A model generated the notes under the pieces. It saw only the letters and a program-made list of their open reading frames with translations. It ran no database searches and was not told the origin of the DNA. A stretch of DNA of 33,216 nt from Candidatus Avelusimicrobium facis (GTDB lineage: Bacteria; Elusimicrobiota; Elusimicrobia; Elusimicrobiales; Elusimicrobiaceae). Both the position numbers and the translations under genes were made by a program. The stretch's first letter is position 1, and each line of letters begins with the position of its first letter. Positions 1 through 8,400 of the stretch are shown here, piece by piece. The DNA is taken from NCBI GenBank assembly GCA_900762815.1, contig CAAFHX010000080.1:1-33216 (forward strand), written 5' to 3'.

Positions 1-486
1 AAAGCGGTGGAACGTGCCCGCATGACGGAAGCCCAAGGGCTGTTGGGCAACATTGCCCAAGCGCAACAAAGACGCTACATGAAGATGAACAACTATGCCC
101 AGTTGTTCAGCGGTTTGGATGTATCCCCGACTTCTGAAGCGGTGCCGACCTTCTGCACCAAAGGCAGCAATCCGACGACCGCCGTTGAGGCCTCGGGCAC
201 CGCTGCTGACTGTGGCAACGGGTTTGCTATTACCTTGGAGCAATCTGCGGGTCAAGGCAACGCTGCTACCGCCCCGGCCTATGCTACGGCCAAGGCTACT
301 GCGTACCGCGTGAACAACAGTCAGTACAAATACAGCCTGAGCCGCCCGTATCAGAGCACGGAAGTAACCTGTACGATTACGGATGCCACAGATGAGGTGG
401 CTGCGGCCTTGTGCGCCGACTTCTGCGGTATTGATGACTTAACAGTAGCTTCCGGAGCGATTGACACTACATCTTGCAAAATTTAG
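1..486 (+). CDS. type IV pilin-like protein, 3' part (5' end outside window)
   Basis: The reading frame is open from base 1, and the first residues (KAVERARMTEAQ) match the segment that follows the hydrophobic helix in the other pilins here (compare KAVEKTR in the pilin at 11268). The N-terminal cleavage motif and transmembrane helix therefore lie upstream of the window. What remains is the globular head: an amphipathic helix with QAQQRRYMKMNNYAQLF, then a variable domain with several cysteines (FC, DCGNGF, CTI, LCADFCG, SCKI) of the kind that form disulfides in pilin heads. It ends at TAG 484-486 and is followed by a strong terminator. The product would be a minor or major pilin or pseudopilin exported through the inner membrane; which one cannot be told. 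The apparent internal start at 7 is only a GTG codon inside the gene. Confidence 0.85.
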   Translation, partial: KAVERARMTEAQGLLGNIAQAQQRRYMKMNNYAQLFSGLDVSPTSEAVPTFCTKGSNPTTAVEASGTAADCGNGFAITLEQSAGQGNAATAPAYATAKATAYRVNNSQYKYSLSRPYQSTEVTCTITDATDEVAAALCADFCGIDDLTVASGAIDTTSCKI

Positions 487-505
487 GTAGCATTTTGCTG
501 ATTGT

Positions 506-540
506 AAAAACCCCGGGGCAAATTTTGCCCCGGGGTTTTT
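506..540. terminator. bidirectional intrinsic terminator between pilin and recA
   Basis: An 11-bp perfect GC-rich stem (511-521 with 525-535, 3-nt loop) is flanked by A5 on the left and T5 on the right, so it works in both directions. It separates the + strand pilin from the convergent recA. Confidence 0.92.
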
Positions 541-555
541 ATGTCTTATTGCAGA

Positions 556-1626
556 TTATTTTTTAGCCGGTTTTTTGTCGGCTTTGGCGGGGTCCGCCTT
601 GGCCGCGTCGGCTGCCGGAGCTTTGGAGCCGTTGTAGTGGTGGCCGAGGTAATGCACATACAGCTTGTCCTCAATCTCCGCCGCCAGCTGCGGGTTATCC
701 TTTAAATACTGCCGCGCGTTTTCCGCGCCTTGGCCCAGCTTTTCGTCGCCGTAGATAAACCAGCTGCCGCTCTTTTCCAAGATGTGCGATTCCACCCCTT
801 TGTCCAGCAGGCAGGCCTCGCGGGAAATCCCTTCCCCGTGCAACATGGTAAACTCGGCCTGGCGGTACGGGGGCGCCACTTTGTTTTTGGTTACTTTGGC
901 GCGCACGCGGGTGCCGATGACTTCGTCGCCTTTTTTAAGGTTTTCAATGCGGCGCACGTCAATGCGTACCGACGAGTAAAACTTCAAGGCCAATCCGCCC
1001 GGAGTGGTCTCGGGGTTGCCGAACATCACGCCGATTTTTTGGCGCAGCTGGTTGATGAAGATAATGCTCGTTTTGGTTTTGTTTAAAATGCTGGTCAGTT
1101 TGCGCAAGGCCTGGCTCATCAAGCGGGCCTGCAAGCCCACATGCGCATCGCCCATTTCGCCCTCAATTTCGGCTTTGGGCACCAAGGCAGCCACGGAGTC
1201 AATGATAATCAAATCCACCGCGCCGGAGCGCACCAGCTTTTCGGCAATTTCCAAGGCTTGTTCGCCGGAATCGGGCTGGGAAATAAGCAGCTCGTCCACA
1301 TTCACGCCGATAGAGGCCGCATACACCGGGTCCAGGGCGTGTTCCGCGTCAATAAACGCCACCACGCCGCCGTTCTTTTGCGCCTGCGCCGCCACATGCA
1401 AAGACAGGGTCGTCTTGCCGCCGGCTTCGGGGCCGTAAATTTCAATCACGCGTCCGCGGGGAATACCGCCCACACCCAGCGCCAAGTCCAAGGACAAGGC
1501 CCCGGTGGGGATCGCGTCTACTTTTTTGACATTGGAGCTGCCCAAGGTGGTGATAGCCTCTTTGCCGAAGGCCTTTTCAATTTGACCCAAGGCCAAATCC
1601 AATGCTTTTTGTTTGTTTGCGTCCAT
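556..1626 (-). CDS. recA: recombinase RecA
   Basis: RecA forms ATP-dependent filaments on single-stranded DNA for homologous recombination and induces LexA-type self-cleavage. From the chosen start the protein is 356 aa, normal for the family. The Walker A motif GPEAGGKT is at residues 65-72; the usual form is GPESSGKT, so two small residues differ while the G-x4-GKT frame is intact. Other family segments are [10 protein letters not shown] (91-100), [21 protein letters not shown], and the L2 loop [15 protein letters not shown] (from 203). The C-terminus is an Ala/Lys-rich tail. The start is ATG 1624-1626 because GGGAGG sits 4 nt upstream. A second in-frame ATG four codons earlier overlaps that ribosome binding site and is rejected. 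It lies 21 nt downstream of clpC and is probably co-transcribed with it. Confidence 0.98.
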   Translation of the reverse strand: MDANKQKALDLALGQIEKAFGKEAITTLGSSNVKKVDAIPTGALSLDLALGVGGIPRGRVIEIYGPEAGGKTTLSLHVAAQAQKNGGVVAFIDAEHALDPVYAASIGVNVDELLISQPDSGEQALEIAEKLVRSGAVDLIIIDSVAALVPKAEIEGEMGDAHVGLQARLMSQALRKLTSILNKTKTSIIFINQLRQKIGVMFGNPETTPGGLALKFYSSVRIDVRRIENLKKGDEVIGTRVRAKVTKNKVAPPYRQAEFTMLHGEGISREACLLDKGVESHILEKSGSWFIYGDEKLGQGAENARQYLKDNPQLAAEIEDKLYVHYLGHHYNGSKAPAADAAKADPAKADKKPAKK

Positions 1627-1647
1627 GTTTCCTCCCATGGTAAAAGG

Positions 1648-4173
1648 TTACGCGGCGACTGCCACCGCCGCCAAAGCAAAGCTGAGTTTGTTTTCTTCTT
1701 TATTTAAGTCTACAATAATTTGGCTCCCTGCGGGGTATTGCTGCACCAAAATGTTTTCGGCCAGCGGGTCCTCCAGCAGGCGCTGCACGGTGCGCAGCAG
1801 GGGGCGCGCGCCGTATTTTTCGTCAAAGCCTTGCGAGATTAAAAAGTCTTTGGCCGCGTCGGTCAACCGCAGGGTCAGCTGGCGCAGGGCCAATTTGGCA
1901 TCCACTTTTTTGAGCAGCAGGTCCAAGATAGCGCCGATGTTTTGCTTGCTCAAAGGGTGAAAGACCACAATTTCGTCAATGCGGTTAATGAACTCGGGGT
2001 TAAAGGTTTTTTTGACTTCGTCCATGACGTGCTGGCGCATTTCGGTATACTGTTGCTGCTCGGAAGCCGTCGCCGTAAACCCCAGGCCGGAGCCTTTGTT
2101 GGTAATTTCTCTTGCCCCGACGTTGGATGTCATAATAATCACGCAATTTTTGAAGCTGACCTTATGGCCCAAATTGTCGGTCAAAGCGCCTTCATCGAGC
2201 ACCTGCAATAAAATATTGTAAATGTCGGGGTGGGCCTTTTCCAATTCGTCCAATACCACCACGCTGTAGGGGCGGCGGCGGACGGCCTCGGTCAGCTGGC
2301 CGCCTTCCTCATAGCCCACATAGCCCGGGGGCGCACCGATCAAGCGTGAGACGGCGAACTTTTCCATGTATTCCGACATATCCAGCCGGATCATGGCCTC
2401 TTCATCGCCAAACAGAAAGGTAGCCAGACTTTTGGCCAGCTCGGTTTTGCCCACGCCGGTGGGACCCAAAAATAAAAAGCCCCCAATCGGCCGGTGCGGA
2501 TTGCCCAGCCCGGTGCGGTTGCGGCGAATGGCTTGCGAGACGGCCCGCACGGCCTCCTCTTGGCCGATAATCCGCTCGTGCAAGTGCTGCTCCATATGCA
2601 AGATTTTGTCCGTTTCGCTCTGCGTCAGGCGCGTCACGGGAATGCCCGTCCACTTAGAGGCCACAATGGCAATGTCCTCTTCGGTTACTTCCACGGTGCG
2701 CGCTTGGCGCTCGGCTTGCCATTTGTTTTTCAGCTCGTCCAAGTTCTTTTTGAGTTCTTCCTCACGGGTTTTGAGGGTGGTGGCTTTTTCAAATTCTTTG
2801 GCGCGGATGGCGGCTTCTTTCTCCTCCACGGCGGTCTGGTATTCCTGTTGCGCTTGGCGTATGTCCGGCGGCAAGGCCGCGTTTTTTAAGCGCGCGCGGG
2901 CCCCGGCCTCGTCAAAGAGGTCTATGGCCTTGTCGGGCTGGGCGCGGTCGGTAATGTAGCGGTCGGCAATGGCGGCTGCGGCTCTGACGGCGCCGTCGGT
3001 ATAATGTACCTTGTGGTGCTCCTCGTATTTGGAGCGGATGCCCATTAAAATGTGTACGGTTTGCTCCACGTCCGGCGGTTCCACCGTCACGGGTTGAAAG
3101 CGCCGCTCAAAGGCGGTGTCGGATTCGATGTATTTGCGGTATTCGTCAAAGGTGGTGGCGCCGATGCACTGGATTTCTCCCCGGGCCAAGGCCGGTTTGA
3201 GCATATTGGACGCATCCATAGACCCTTCCGCCGCACCTGCGCCGATGAGGGTATGCAGCTCATCAATAAAAATAATGCTGTTGCCGTCGGCGGAGGCTTC
3301 GTCAATGATGTTTTTTAAACGCTGCTCAAATTCGCCGCGGTATTTGGTGCCCGCCACCACGGAGGCCAAGTCCAACCCCAGCAGGCGTTTGCCGCTGAGT
3401 ATGTCGGAAATGTCCCCTTTGGCCATTTTTTGGGCCAACCCCTCTACGATTGCGGTTTTTCCGGCGCCCGGCTCCCCGATTAAAACGGGGTTATTTTTGG
3501 TACGGCGCGCCAAGATTTGGACCAAGCGTTCTATCTCGTCCTCGCGGCCGATGACCGGGTCCAAAGCTCCCTTTTGCGCCAGGGCGGTCAAGTCGCGCGT
3601 GTATTCATCCAGGGTCGGCGTTTTGCTTTGGGTATGGGCTTTGGCGGCCGGGCGGGGAGCTTGCGGTTCTTCGTCTTCCTCGTCCTCCTCTTCCTCTGCC
3701 TGCCCGGCGGTGTTTTCGGCCAAGTCGGCCGGTTGCGCCCCTTCCAAAAAAGACAGGGTGCTTTCCCGCACGGCAGCCGGGGCCACGCCCAAGTTTTGCA
3801 AAATAGAGGCGGCCACGCCTTCTTCCTCCCGCACCAACCCCAGCAAAATGTGTTCCGTGCCGATGTGCTGCGTACCTAAACTTTGCGACTCTTCCACGGC
3901 GTATTCCAGCACCTTTTTGGCGCGCGGTGTGAACGGGATTTCGCCCAGCAACATCACGGCGTCCCCCACGCCCACCATTTTTTCTATTTCCAGACGCACC
4001 TTGCGAAAGGTAATGCCCAGCGAATTTAAAATTTTATTGGATACCGTGCCGTCCAGCGCGGTCAGCCCCAGCAGGATGTGCTCCGTGCCCACATAATCGT
4101 GGCTGAGGCGCTTGGCCTCTTCTTGCGCGATGAGAATGATTTTTTGCGCATTTTCCGTAAATCGTTTTGCCAT
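1648..4173 (-). CDS. clpC: ATP-dependent Clp protease ATPase subunit ClpC
   Basis: Class I Hsp100 unfoldase that feeds substrates to ClpP or disaggregates proteins; 841 aa. Two Clp-N repeats occupy about residues 4-145 (each with GTEHILLGL). They are followed by a very acidic linker (about 159-170, nearly all E/D). AAA module D1 has Walker A GEPGAGKT at 233-240. A short coiled-coil M domain follows (about 430-500, K/E-rich), which marks ClpC rather than ClpB or ClpA. Module D2 has Walker A GPTGVGKT at 570-577, and a conserved C-terminal domain follows. An AGAGGGG ribosome binding site lies 5 nt before the ATG, and a TATAAT -10 box is at 4203-4208. recA follows in the same transcript. No ctsR, mcsA or mcsB genes are adjacent, unlike in Firmicutes. 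Confidence 0.97.
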   Translation of the reverse strand: MAKRFTENAQKIILIAQEEAKRLSHDYVGTEHILLGLTALDGTVSNKILNSLGITFRKVRLEIEKMVGVGDAVMLLGEIPFTPRAKKVLEYAVEESQSLGTQHIGTEHILLGLVREEEGVAASILQNLGVAPAAVRESTLSFLEGAQPADLAENTAGQAEEEEDEEDEEPQAPRPAAKAHTQSKTPTLDEYTRDLTALAQKGALDPVIGREDEIERLVQILARRTKNNPVLIGEPGAGKTAIVEGLAQKMAKGDISDILSGKRLLGLDLASVVAGTKYRGEFEQRLKNIIDEASADGNSIIFIDELHTLIGAGAAEGSMDASNMLKPALARGEIQCIGATTFDEYRKYIESDTAFERRFQPVTVEPPDVEQTVHILMGIRSKYEEHHKVHYTDGAVRAAAAIADRYITDRAQPDKAIDLFDEAGARARLKNAALPPDIRQAQQEYQTAVEEKEAAIRAKEFEKATTLKTREEELKKNLDELKNKWQAERQARTVEVTEEDIAIVASKWTGIPVTRLTQSETDKILHMEQHLHERIIGQEEAVRAVSQAIRRNRTGLGNPHRPIGGFLFLGPTGVGKTELAKSLATFLFGDEEAMIRLDMSEYMEKFAVSRLIGAPPGYVGYEEGGQLTEAVRRRPYSVVVLDELEKAHPDIYNILLQVLDEGALTDNLGHKVSFKNCVIIMTSNVGAREITNKGSGLGFTATASEQQQYTEMRQHVMDEVKKTFNPEFINRIDEIVVFHPLSKQNIGAILDLLLKKVDAKLALRQLTLRLTDAAKDFLISQGFDEKYGARPLLRTVQRLLEDPLAENILVQQYPAGSQIIVDLNKEENKLSFALAAVAVAA

Positions 4174-4195
4174 CGTAAACCCCTCTGTAGATATG

Positions 4196-4208
4196 TACCT
4201 ACATTATA
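4196..4208 (-). promoter_or_regulatory. clpC-recA promoter (-10)
   Basis: On the minus strand a perfect TATAAT lies at 4208-4203 and predicts transcription starting near 4196, giving a leader of about 22 nt that carries the SD. No good -35 is visible about 17 nt further upstream. Confidence 0.6.
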
Positions 4209-4234
4209 TAAAAACTAGAGCCGGCGGGGAGGGA

Positions 4235-4261
4235 GCCCTTTTTAGTTTGGCAAAAAAGGGC
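4235..4261. other. hairpin in the clpC-kdsC divergent intergenic region
   Basis: GCCCTTTTT (4235-4243) pairs with AAAAAGGGC (4253-4261) around a 9-nt loop. It lies between two divergent genes, so its role is unclear; it could reduce read-through or be an operator. Confidence 0.4.
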
Positions 4262-4298
4262 CTTCGTTCTGCACCGGGCGCGGCATAAACCGCTTTTG

Positions 4299-4323
4299 GC
4301 CCCGCCCCCCAGCGGGGCTTTTT
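4299..4323 (+). terminator. terminator-like hairpin just upstream of the kdsC promoter
   Basis: A perfect 7-bp GC stem (4299-4305 with 4312-4318) is followed at once by TTTTT (4319-4323). In form it is an intrinsic terminator on the + strand, although no + strand gene lies upstream. It may insulate kdsC from spurious transcription. Confidence 0.55.
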
Positions 4324-4337
4324 GCTATAATAGGTAT
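4323..4337 (+). promoter_or_regulatory. extended -10 promoter of kdsC, predicted leaderless start
   Basis: TGC-TATAAT occupies 4323-4331 and is followed by exactly 6 nt before the ATG at 4338. The transcript would begin at or next to the start codon. No SD with normal spacing is present. Confidence 0.65.
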
Positions 4338-4940
4338 ATGAACGAAGAACTGCTGGCGCGTGCGCGCAAAATCAAAATCGTTTTAAACGATGTGGACGGC
4401 ATTTGGACCGACGGCAAACTCAGCTTTTTCCTCACTCCGGACGGGAAAGTGGAGGAAATGAAAACCTTTCACGCCTTAGACGGCATTGGCGTGATGTTGC
4501 TGCGTTCTGCCGGGATTAAAAGCGGTGTGATTACCGGCCGCCGCCACGGCACCACTTTGGCTCGGGCGCGCAATATGGGGATGAACTATTTTTACCAAGG
4601 CTTTTTGACCAAGCTCGGCCCGCTGGAGGATGTACTTCGGCGGGAACAGATTACCCCGCAGGAAGTGGCCTTTATCGGCGATGATTTGACCGATTTGCCC
4701 TTGCTGGAGCGGGTGGGCCTGGCCGTGACGGTGCCCAATGCCGTGCAAGAGGTCAAAGACGTTGCCCACTATATCACTGCCCGCGCCGGCGGGGCCGGAG
4801 CCTACCGGGAAATGGTGGATATGATTGTTACGGCGCAGGGCAAAATGCCCGCCATTTTGGCCGATATTCGCCGCAGCGCGTGGACGCGCCCGCAAGCGGC
4901 AGAAATGGAAATTGTTACTTCGCCGGAAGGAATTGCCTAA
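4338..4940 (+). CDS. kdsC: 3-deoxy-D-manno-octulosonate 8-phosphate phosphatase (KdsC family)
   Basis: HAD-superfamily phosphatase that releases KDO from KDO-8-phosphate in the cytoplasm for lipopolysaccharide core synthesis; 200 aa. The nucleophile motif NDVDGIWTDG has Asp18 and Asp20. ITGR and GDDLTDLPLL supply the remaining HAD motifs, and AHYITARAGGAGAYRE matches the C-terminal KdsC signature. The C-terminus has about 25 extra residues. The start at ATG 4338 is chosen because conserved sequence begins soon after it; an upstream TTG at 4296 would lie inside the terminator-like hairpin. The gene leads kdsC-tmk-holB-metG, with tmk starting 2 nt after its stop. KdsC-type and related sugar-phosphate phosphatases are hard to separate, so the exact substrate is likely but not proven. 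Confidence 0.88.
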   Translation: MNEELLARARKIKIVLNDVDGIWTDGKLSFFLTPDGKVEEMKTFHALDGIGVMLLRSAGIKSGVITGRRHGTTLARARNMGMNYFYQGFLTKLGPLEDVLRREQITPQEVAFIGDDLTDLPLLERVGLAVTVPNAVQEVKDVAHYITARAGGAGAYREMVDMIVTAQGKMPAILADIRRSAWTRPQAAEMEIVTSPEGIA

Positions 4941-4942
4941 GT

Positions 4943-5581
4943 ATGAGAGGAAAATTTATCGTTTTGGAAGGGCCGGACCGTTGTGGCAAGTCCACACAGG
5001 CCAAATTGCTTTACAATTATTTATTGGAGCGCGGTTTTGATGTGGTGCTTACGCGCGAACCGGGGGGCACCCCGACGGCGGAGAAGATCCGCCAAATCGT
5101 GCTGGAGCCGGGGCTGGATGTCCGCCCGGTGGCCGAGCTGCTTTTGTACGAAGCCAGCCGCGCCCAGCATACCCAAGAAAAAATCATCCCGGCCTTGCAA
5201 GAGGGCAAGGTGGTTATTTGCGAGCGTTACACCATGTCCACCTGCGCTTACCAGGGGTATGCGCGCGGGTTGGATTTAAACATGATAGACACCCTCAACC
5301 AAATTGCCACCACCGGGCTCAAGCCGGACTTGACGTTGGTCTTTTTAATGTCGGATAAATATTTTTCCTCCCGGGGGGAGTATTTATTTTCCGACCGCTT
5401 GGAGCGCGAGGACCGCGAATTCCGGCAAAATATGCGCCACGGGTACAAAATGCTGGCCGCACGCACGGAAAACGCCTATTTGATGGATGCTGACGCCGAT
5501 GTGGACGCTATCCGCGCCCAAGTGATTGAACTGCTGGAGAAACACCACATTACCGATTTATGCCCTTCTCAGAAATCCTAG
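4943..5581 (+). CDS. tmk: thymidylate kinase
   Basis: Phosphorylates dTMP to dTDP with ATP; 212 aa, normal for the family. The P-loop is GPDRCGKST (about residues 10-18). REPGGTPTAEKIR, ERYTMSTCAYQGYARGLD and a LID region rich in Arg and Glu follow. An arginine inside the P-loop (DRxGKS) is the type I pattern known from human and yeast enzymes. The SxxAYQGxxRG segment is the usual bacterial form, so the enzyme looks mixed. The DRY motif reads ERY. The start is ATG 4943, with GGAAGG 12 nt upstream inside kdsC. The 3' end overlaps holB by 22 nt, which suggests translational coupling. Confidence 0.95.
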   Translation: MRGKFIVLEGPDRCGKSTQAKLLYNYLLERGFDVVLTREPGGTPTAEKIRQIVLEPGLDVRPVAELLLYEASRAQHTQEKIIPALQEGKVVICERYTMSTCAYQGYARGLDLNMIDTLNQIATTGLKPDLTLVFLMSDKYFSSRGEYLFSDRLEREDREFRQNMRHGYKMLAARTENAYLMDADADVDAIRAQVIELLEKHHITDLCPSQKS

Positions 5582-6561
5582 ACCAATCCGCCGCGACGGA
5601 CTACTTGCAAAAGAGCGTCTTGGGCCACGTGCCGCAGGCGTTGTTGTTTTGCGGGCCGTCGGGTGTGGGGAAGAAGAAAGCGGCGCTGGAATTTGCCAAG
5701 GCCCTCAATTGCTTAGACCCCCGGGCGCGGCAAACCGGGGACAGCTGCGGCTTGTGCGCGCATTGCCGCGCCATAGAGCGGGGGACTTACGGCGATGTAG
5801 TCTTGGCGGATTTTTTGTATCAGGCGCGTTTGGAGCTCAAGGGCGAACCCTCCGACAAGGACTATGAGGAAGCGTTGGAAAAAGAGTTGGCCAAACAGCA
5901 GCGCATCAAGGTAGACACCATTCGCGATATCACGGCCAAAAGCCAGCAAAAAAGTGCCGCCGGCGGTTGGAAAGTATTTATTGTGGACGAGGCGCAAAGC
6001 ATGCAGGCCGAGGCAGCCAACGCTCTGCTGAAATTTATTGAGGAACCACCGCAAAAAACCGTGTGGATTTTGCTGACGGACAAAAAAGCCGCCATGCTCA
6101 AAACTATTTTATCGCGCTGCCAGCCATTGCAGTTTGCCCCGTTGCCGCAAGCCACGGTGGAACAATTGCTGCGCGAGGTCGCCCCGCAAACGCAGGACCC
6201 GGCCTTAGCCGCCCGTTATTCCCAAGGCTCCCTGACGCGGGCCTTGCGCGCGGCGCAGGCGCTGGACGTGATGCAAACCGTGCCCGAGGGCCCGGCTTGG
6301 CCGGCGGCGGTGGCGGCGGCCTTGCCCCGCACCATGGCAGCCGCCCGGCAAGAGGCGCAAGCGGTGCTGGATGTGGCCACCTTGGCCGCGCACCGGCAGT
6401 GGGCCGCGCAGCCGCAGGCGCTGCGGCGCAAACAGTTGCAACAGATTTTAAAGAAGCTGGAAAATTACAAAATAGCCGTTACGCGCAATGTATCGCCTGC
6501 GTTAACGGTGGAAACGGCGCTGATGAGCTTGGACAAAGCGGGCGTGCGGATTTTTGATTAA
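5560..6561 (+). CDS. holB: DNA polymerase III subunit delta' (HolB)
   Basis: Clamp-loader subunit that helps open the sliding clamp; 333 aa. The N-terminal AAA+ module has a P-loop-like GPSGVGKKK at 32-40, where the Thr/Ser that should follow GK is Lys. This degeneration is expected in delta', which does not need to hydrolyse ATP. Zinc-binding cysteines are at 51, 63, 66 and 69. FIVDEAQSMQAEAANALLK and the SRC motif (185-187), which provides the arginine finger, are present. The C-terminal half is Ala/Gln-rich and less conserved. The start is ATG 5560 inside the tmk 3' end. The tmk-holB order is common in bacteria. Confidence 0.93.
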   Translation: MPFSEILDQSAATDYLQKSVLGHVPQALLFCGPSGVGKKKAALEFAKALNCLDPRARQTGDSCGLCAHCRAIERGTYGDVVLADFLYQARLELKGEPSDKDYEEALEKELAKQQRIKVDTIRDITAKSQQKSAAGGWKVFIVDEAQSMQAEAANALLKFIEEPPQKTVWILLTDKKAAMLKTILSRCQPLQFAPLPQATVEQLLREVAPQTQDPALAARYSQGSLTRALRAAQALDVMQTVPEGPAWPAAVAAALPRTMAAARQEAQAVLDVATLAAHRQWAAQPQALRRKQLQQILKKLENYKIAVTRNVSPALTVETALMSLDKAGVRIFD

Positions 6562-6571
6562 CGGAGAAATT

Positions 6572-8089
6572 ATGAGCAAAAAATTCTTTATTACTACCCC
6601 TATTTATTATGTGAACTCGGTGCCGCATATCGGCCATGCCTATACGACCATTGCCCTGGATATTTTGGCCCGCTATAAACGCCAAAAAGGGGCGGAGGTG
6701 CACTTTTTAACCGGCACGGACGAACACGGGGCCAATATTGAAAAATCTGCCGCCGCCAAGGGAGTCAGCCCCAAGGAATGGACGGACCAAGTATCTGCCC
6801 AATACAAAGAAATGTGGAAAGAGCTCCATATTTCTTATGACGATTTTATCCGCACCACCGACCCCCTACACGAACATGTGGTGCAGGCCATTTTTGAAAA
6901 ATTGCTGGCGCAGGGGGACATTTATAAGGGGTCCTATTCCGGGAAGTATTGCCTGTCCTGCGAGCAATATTACGACGAAAGCGAAATGCTGGAAGGCGGC
7001 CTGTGCCCGGTGCACAAACGCCCGTTGACAGAAGTGCATGAGGAAACCTATTTCTTTAAACTTTCCAAATACCAAGACGCGCTGCTGAAGTTTTACGCCG
7101 AGCACCCGGGCTTTTTAAGCCCCAAAACCCGCGCCCATGAAATTATCAATTTCGTCAAAGGCGGGTTGCGCGATTTGTCCGTTACGCGCACCAAGGTCAA
7201 ATGGGGCGTGCCTGTCCCGTCGGACCCGGCGCATACGGTGTATGTGTGGTTTGACGCGTTGATTAACTATATCTCCGCCACGGGCGGCGGCACCGTCTTG
7301 TGCGCCGACAAAACCGAGCACCGGGAACACCTTAAGAAAATCGGTGCGGAAAAATTTGAAGATTTCTGGCCGGCGGATTTGCACTTGGTGGGCAAAGAAA
7401 TTTTCCGCTTTCACTCGGTCATTTGGCCGGCCATGCTGATGGCGCTGGGCTTGCCGTTGCCCAAAAAAGTGTTTGCGCACGGCTGGTGGACGGTGGAAGG
7501 GGAAAAGATGTCTAAGTCTTTGGGCAATGTGGTCAACCCGGTGGAAATCGCCCACAAGTACGGCGTGGACCCGGTCCGGGCGTTCTTGTTCCGCGAGGTC
7601 CCCTTTGGCCAAGACGGCGATTTTTCTATGCTCAGCTTTAAAAACCGCTATAATTCCGATTTGGCCAACAATATCGGCAATTTGCTTTCGCGCACCTTGA
7701 ATATGGCCGCCAAAAACGTGGGGGATTTACCGCAAGAGGCGGGTGCCGGGACGGCCACCTTGGCGCGTGCGCAAGAGCTGGAAAAAGCCATAGACGGCTT
7801 TTACAATGAGCTGGCCTTTGATAAGGTGCTGGAAAGCGTTTACGGCTTTGCCGGGGAACTTAACAAGCTGGTGGATGAGAAAAAACCCTGGGAGCTGGCC
7901 AAGACCGACAAGGCCGCTGCGGCCGCGGTGTTGCTGGAGCTGGTGTGCGGGCTACGTTTTATTTCTGCTTGGCTGGAGCCGTTTATGCCTACGGTGGCTC
8001 AAGAAATGCAACGGCGCTTGGCCCCGGGCAAAATAGAAAAGTATCCGCCGCTTTTTCCGCGGTTGGATGACGAAGCCAAGGGCAAATAA
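6572..8089 (+). CDS. metG: methionyl-tRNA synthetase
   Basis: Class I synthetase that charges tRNA-Met and tRNA-fMet; 505 aa. The HIGH motif is PHIGHAY (HIGH at 19-22) and KMSKS is at 312-316. A zinc knuckle is suggested by CLSCEQYY and CPVHKRP. The protein ends soon after the anticodon-binding helical domain (GLRFISAWLEPFMPTVAQEM). The C-terminal tRNA-binding OB domain found in E. coli MetG is therefore absent, as in other short forms. The start is ATG 6572 with GGAG 5 nt upstream; an in-frame TTG 6 codons earlier lies in the holB end. It is last in the operon and is followed by a terminator. Confidence 0.97.
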   Translation: MSKKFFITTPIYYVNSVPHIGHAYTTIALDILARYKRQKGAEVHFLTGTDEHGANIEKSAAAKGVSPKEWTDQVSAQYKEMWKELHISYDDFIRTTDPLHEHVVQAIFEKLLAQGDIYKGSYSGKYCLSCEQYYDESEMLEGGLCPVHKRPLTEVHEETYFFKLSKYQDALLKFYAEHPGFLSPKTRAHEIINFVKGGLRDLSVTRTKVKWGVPVPSDPAHTVYVWFDALINYISATGGGTVLCADKTEHREHLKKIGAEKFEDFWPADLHLVGKEIFRFHSVIWPAMLMALGLPLPKKVFAHGWWTVEGEKMSKSLGNVVNPVEIAHKYGVDPVRAFLFREVPFGQDGDFSMLSFKNRYNSDLANNIGNLLSRTLNMAAKNVGDLPQEAGAGTATLARAQELEKAIDGFYNELAFDKVLESVYGFAGELNKLVDEKKPWELAKTDKAAAAAVLLELVCGLRFISAWLEPFMPTVAQEMQRRLAPGKIEKYPPLFPRLDDEAKGK

Positions 8090-8120
8090 CCGCTGGCCGT
8101 TCTTCGCTCCAAAACAGTTT

Positions 8121-8147
8121 AAAACCCGGTCTTTAGGCCGGGTTTTT
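8121..8147 (+). terminator. intrinsic terminator of the kdsC-metG operon
   Basis: AAAACCCGG (8121-8129) pairs with CCGGGTTTT (8138-8146) across an 8-nt loop and ends in T5. Confidence 0.88.
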
Positions 8148-8400
8148 GCTGTGTTTGCTCCCACGCAGGGAAGCAGACAAAAGATTTTGCGAAGTATTCC
8201 TGTTTTTCTCCGGGGCAGAAAAGTAGGCAAAAGTCCCCGCTGGCCGCTGTATGAACGGAGAAATGGCCCTTGTAGTTATCCAATAAAGTCATCCCCGATA
8301 AAAACTCCCGGGGAGGAGGGGGCTTGTATCTCTGGCTGCCGGAGCCCGGGGGAGGCTTCTCCCTCTTTGCAGAGCAATGGGCTTTACTACGACTATTGAT
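8148..8400. other. non-coding spacer between metG and recG
   Basis: No convincing gene is present. It carries the 5' half of a palindromic repeat (8275-8313) and GC-rich short inverted sequences around 8330-8360. An ATGAACGG string at about 8251 resembles the right end of the same repeat family. Confidence 0.5.
8275..8313 (+). repeat. partial copy of the palindromic repeat family (5' half)
   Basis: GTTATCCAATAAAGTCAT matches the left flank of the full copies at 29449 and 29622. It is followed by a CCCCG/CGGGG hairpin (8293-8297 with 8309-8313). The matching right half is not recognisable. Confidence 0.55.

Noticed and set aside
1627..1638. Upstream ATG for recA
   Set aside because: It overlaps the GGGAGG ribosome binding site of the ATG at 1626, which fits the family N-terminus.
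5560..5608. Lysine in place of Thr/Ser in the HolB P-loop as a defect
   Set aside because: Delta' subunits commonly have degenerate P-loops, so this is normal for the family.
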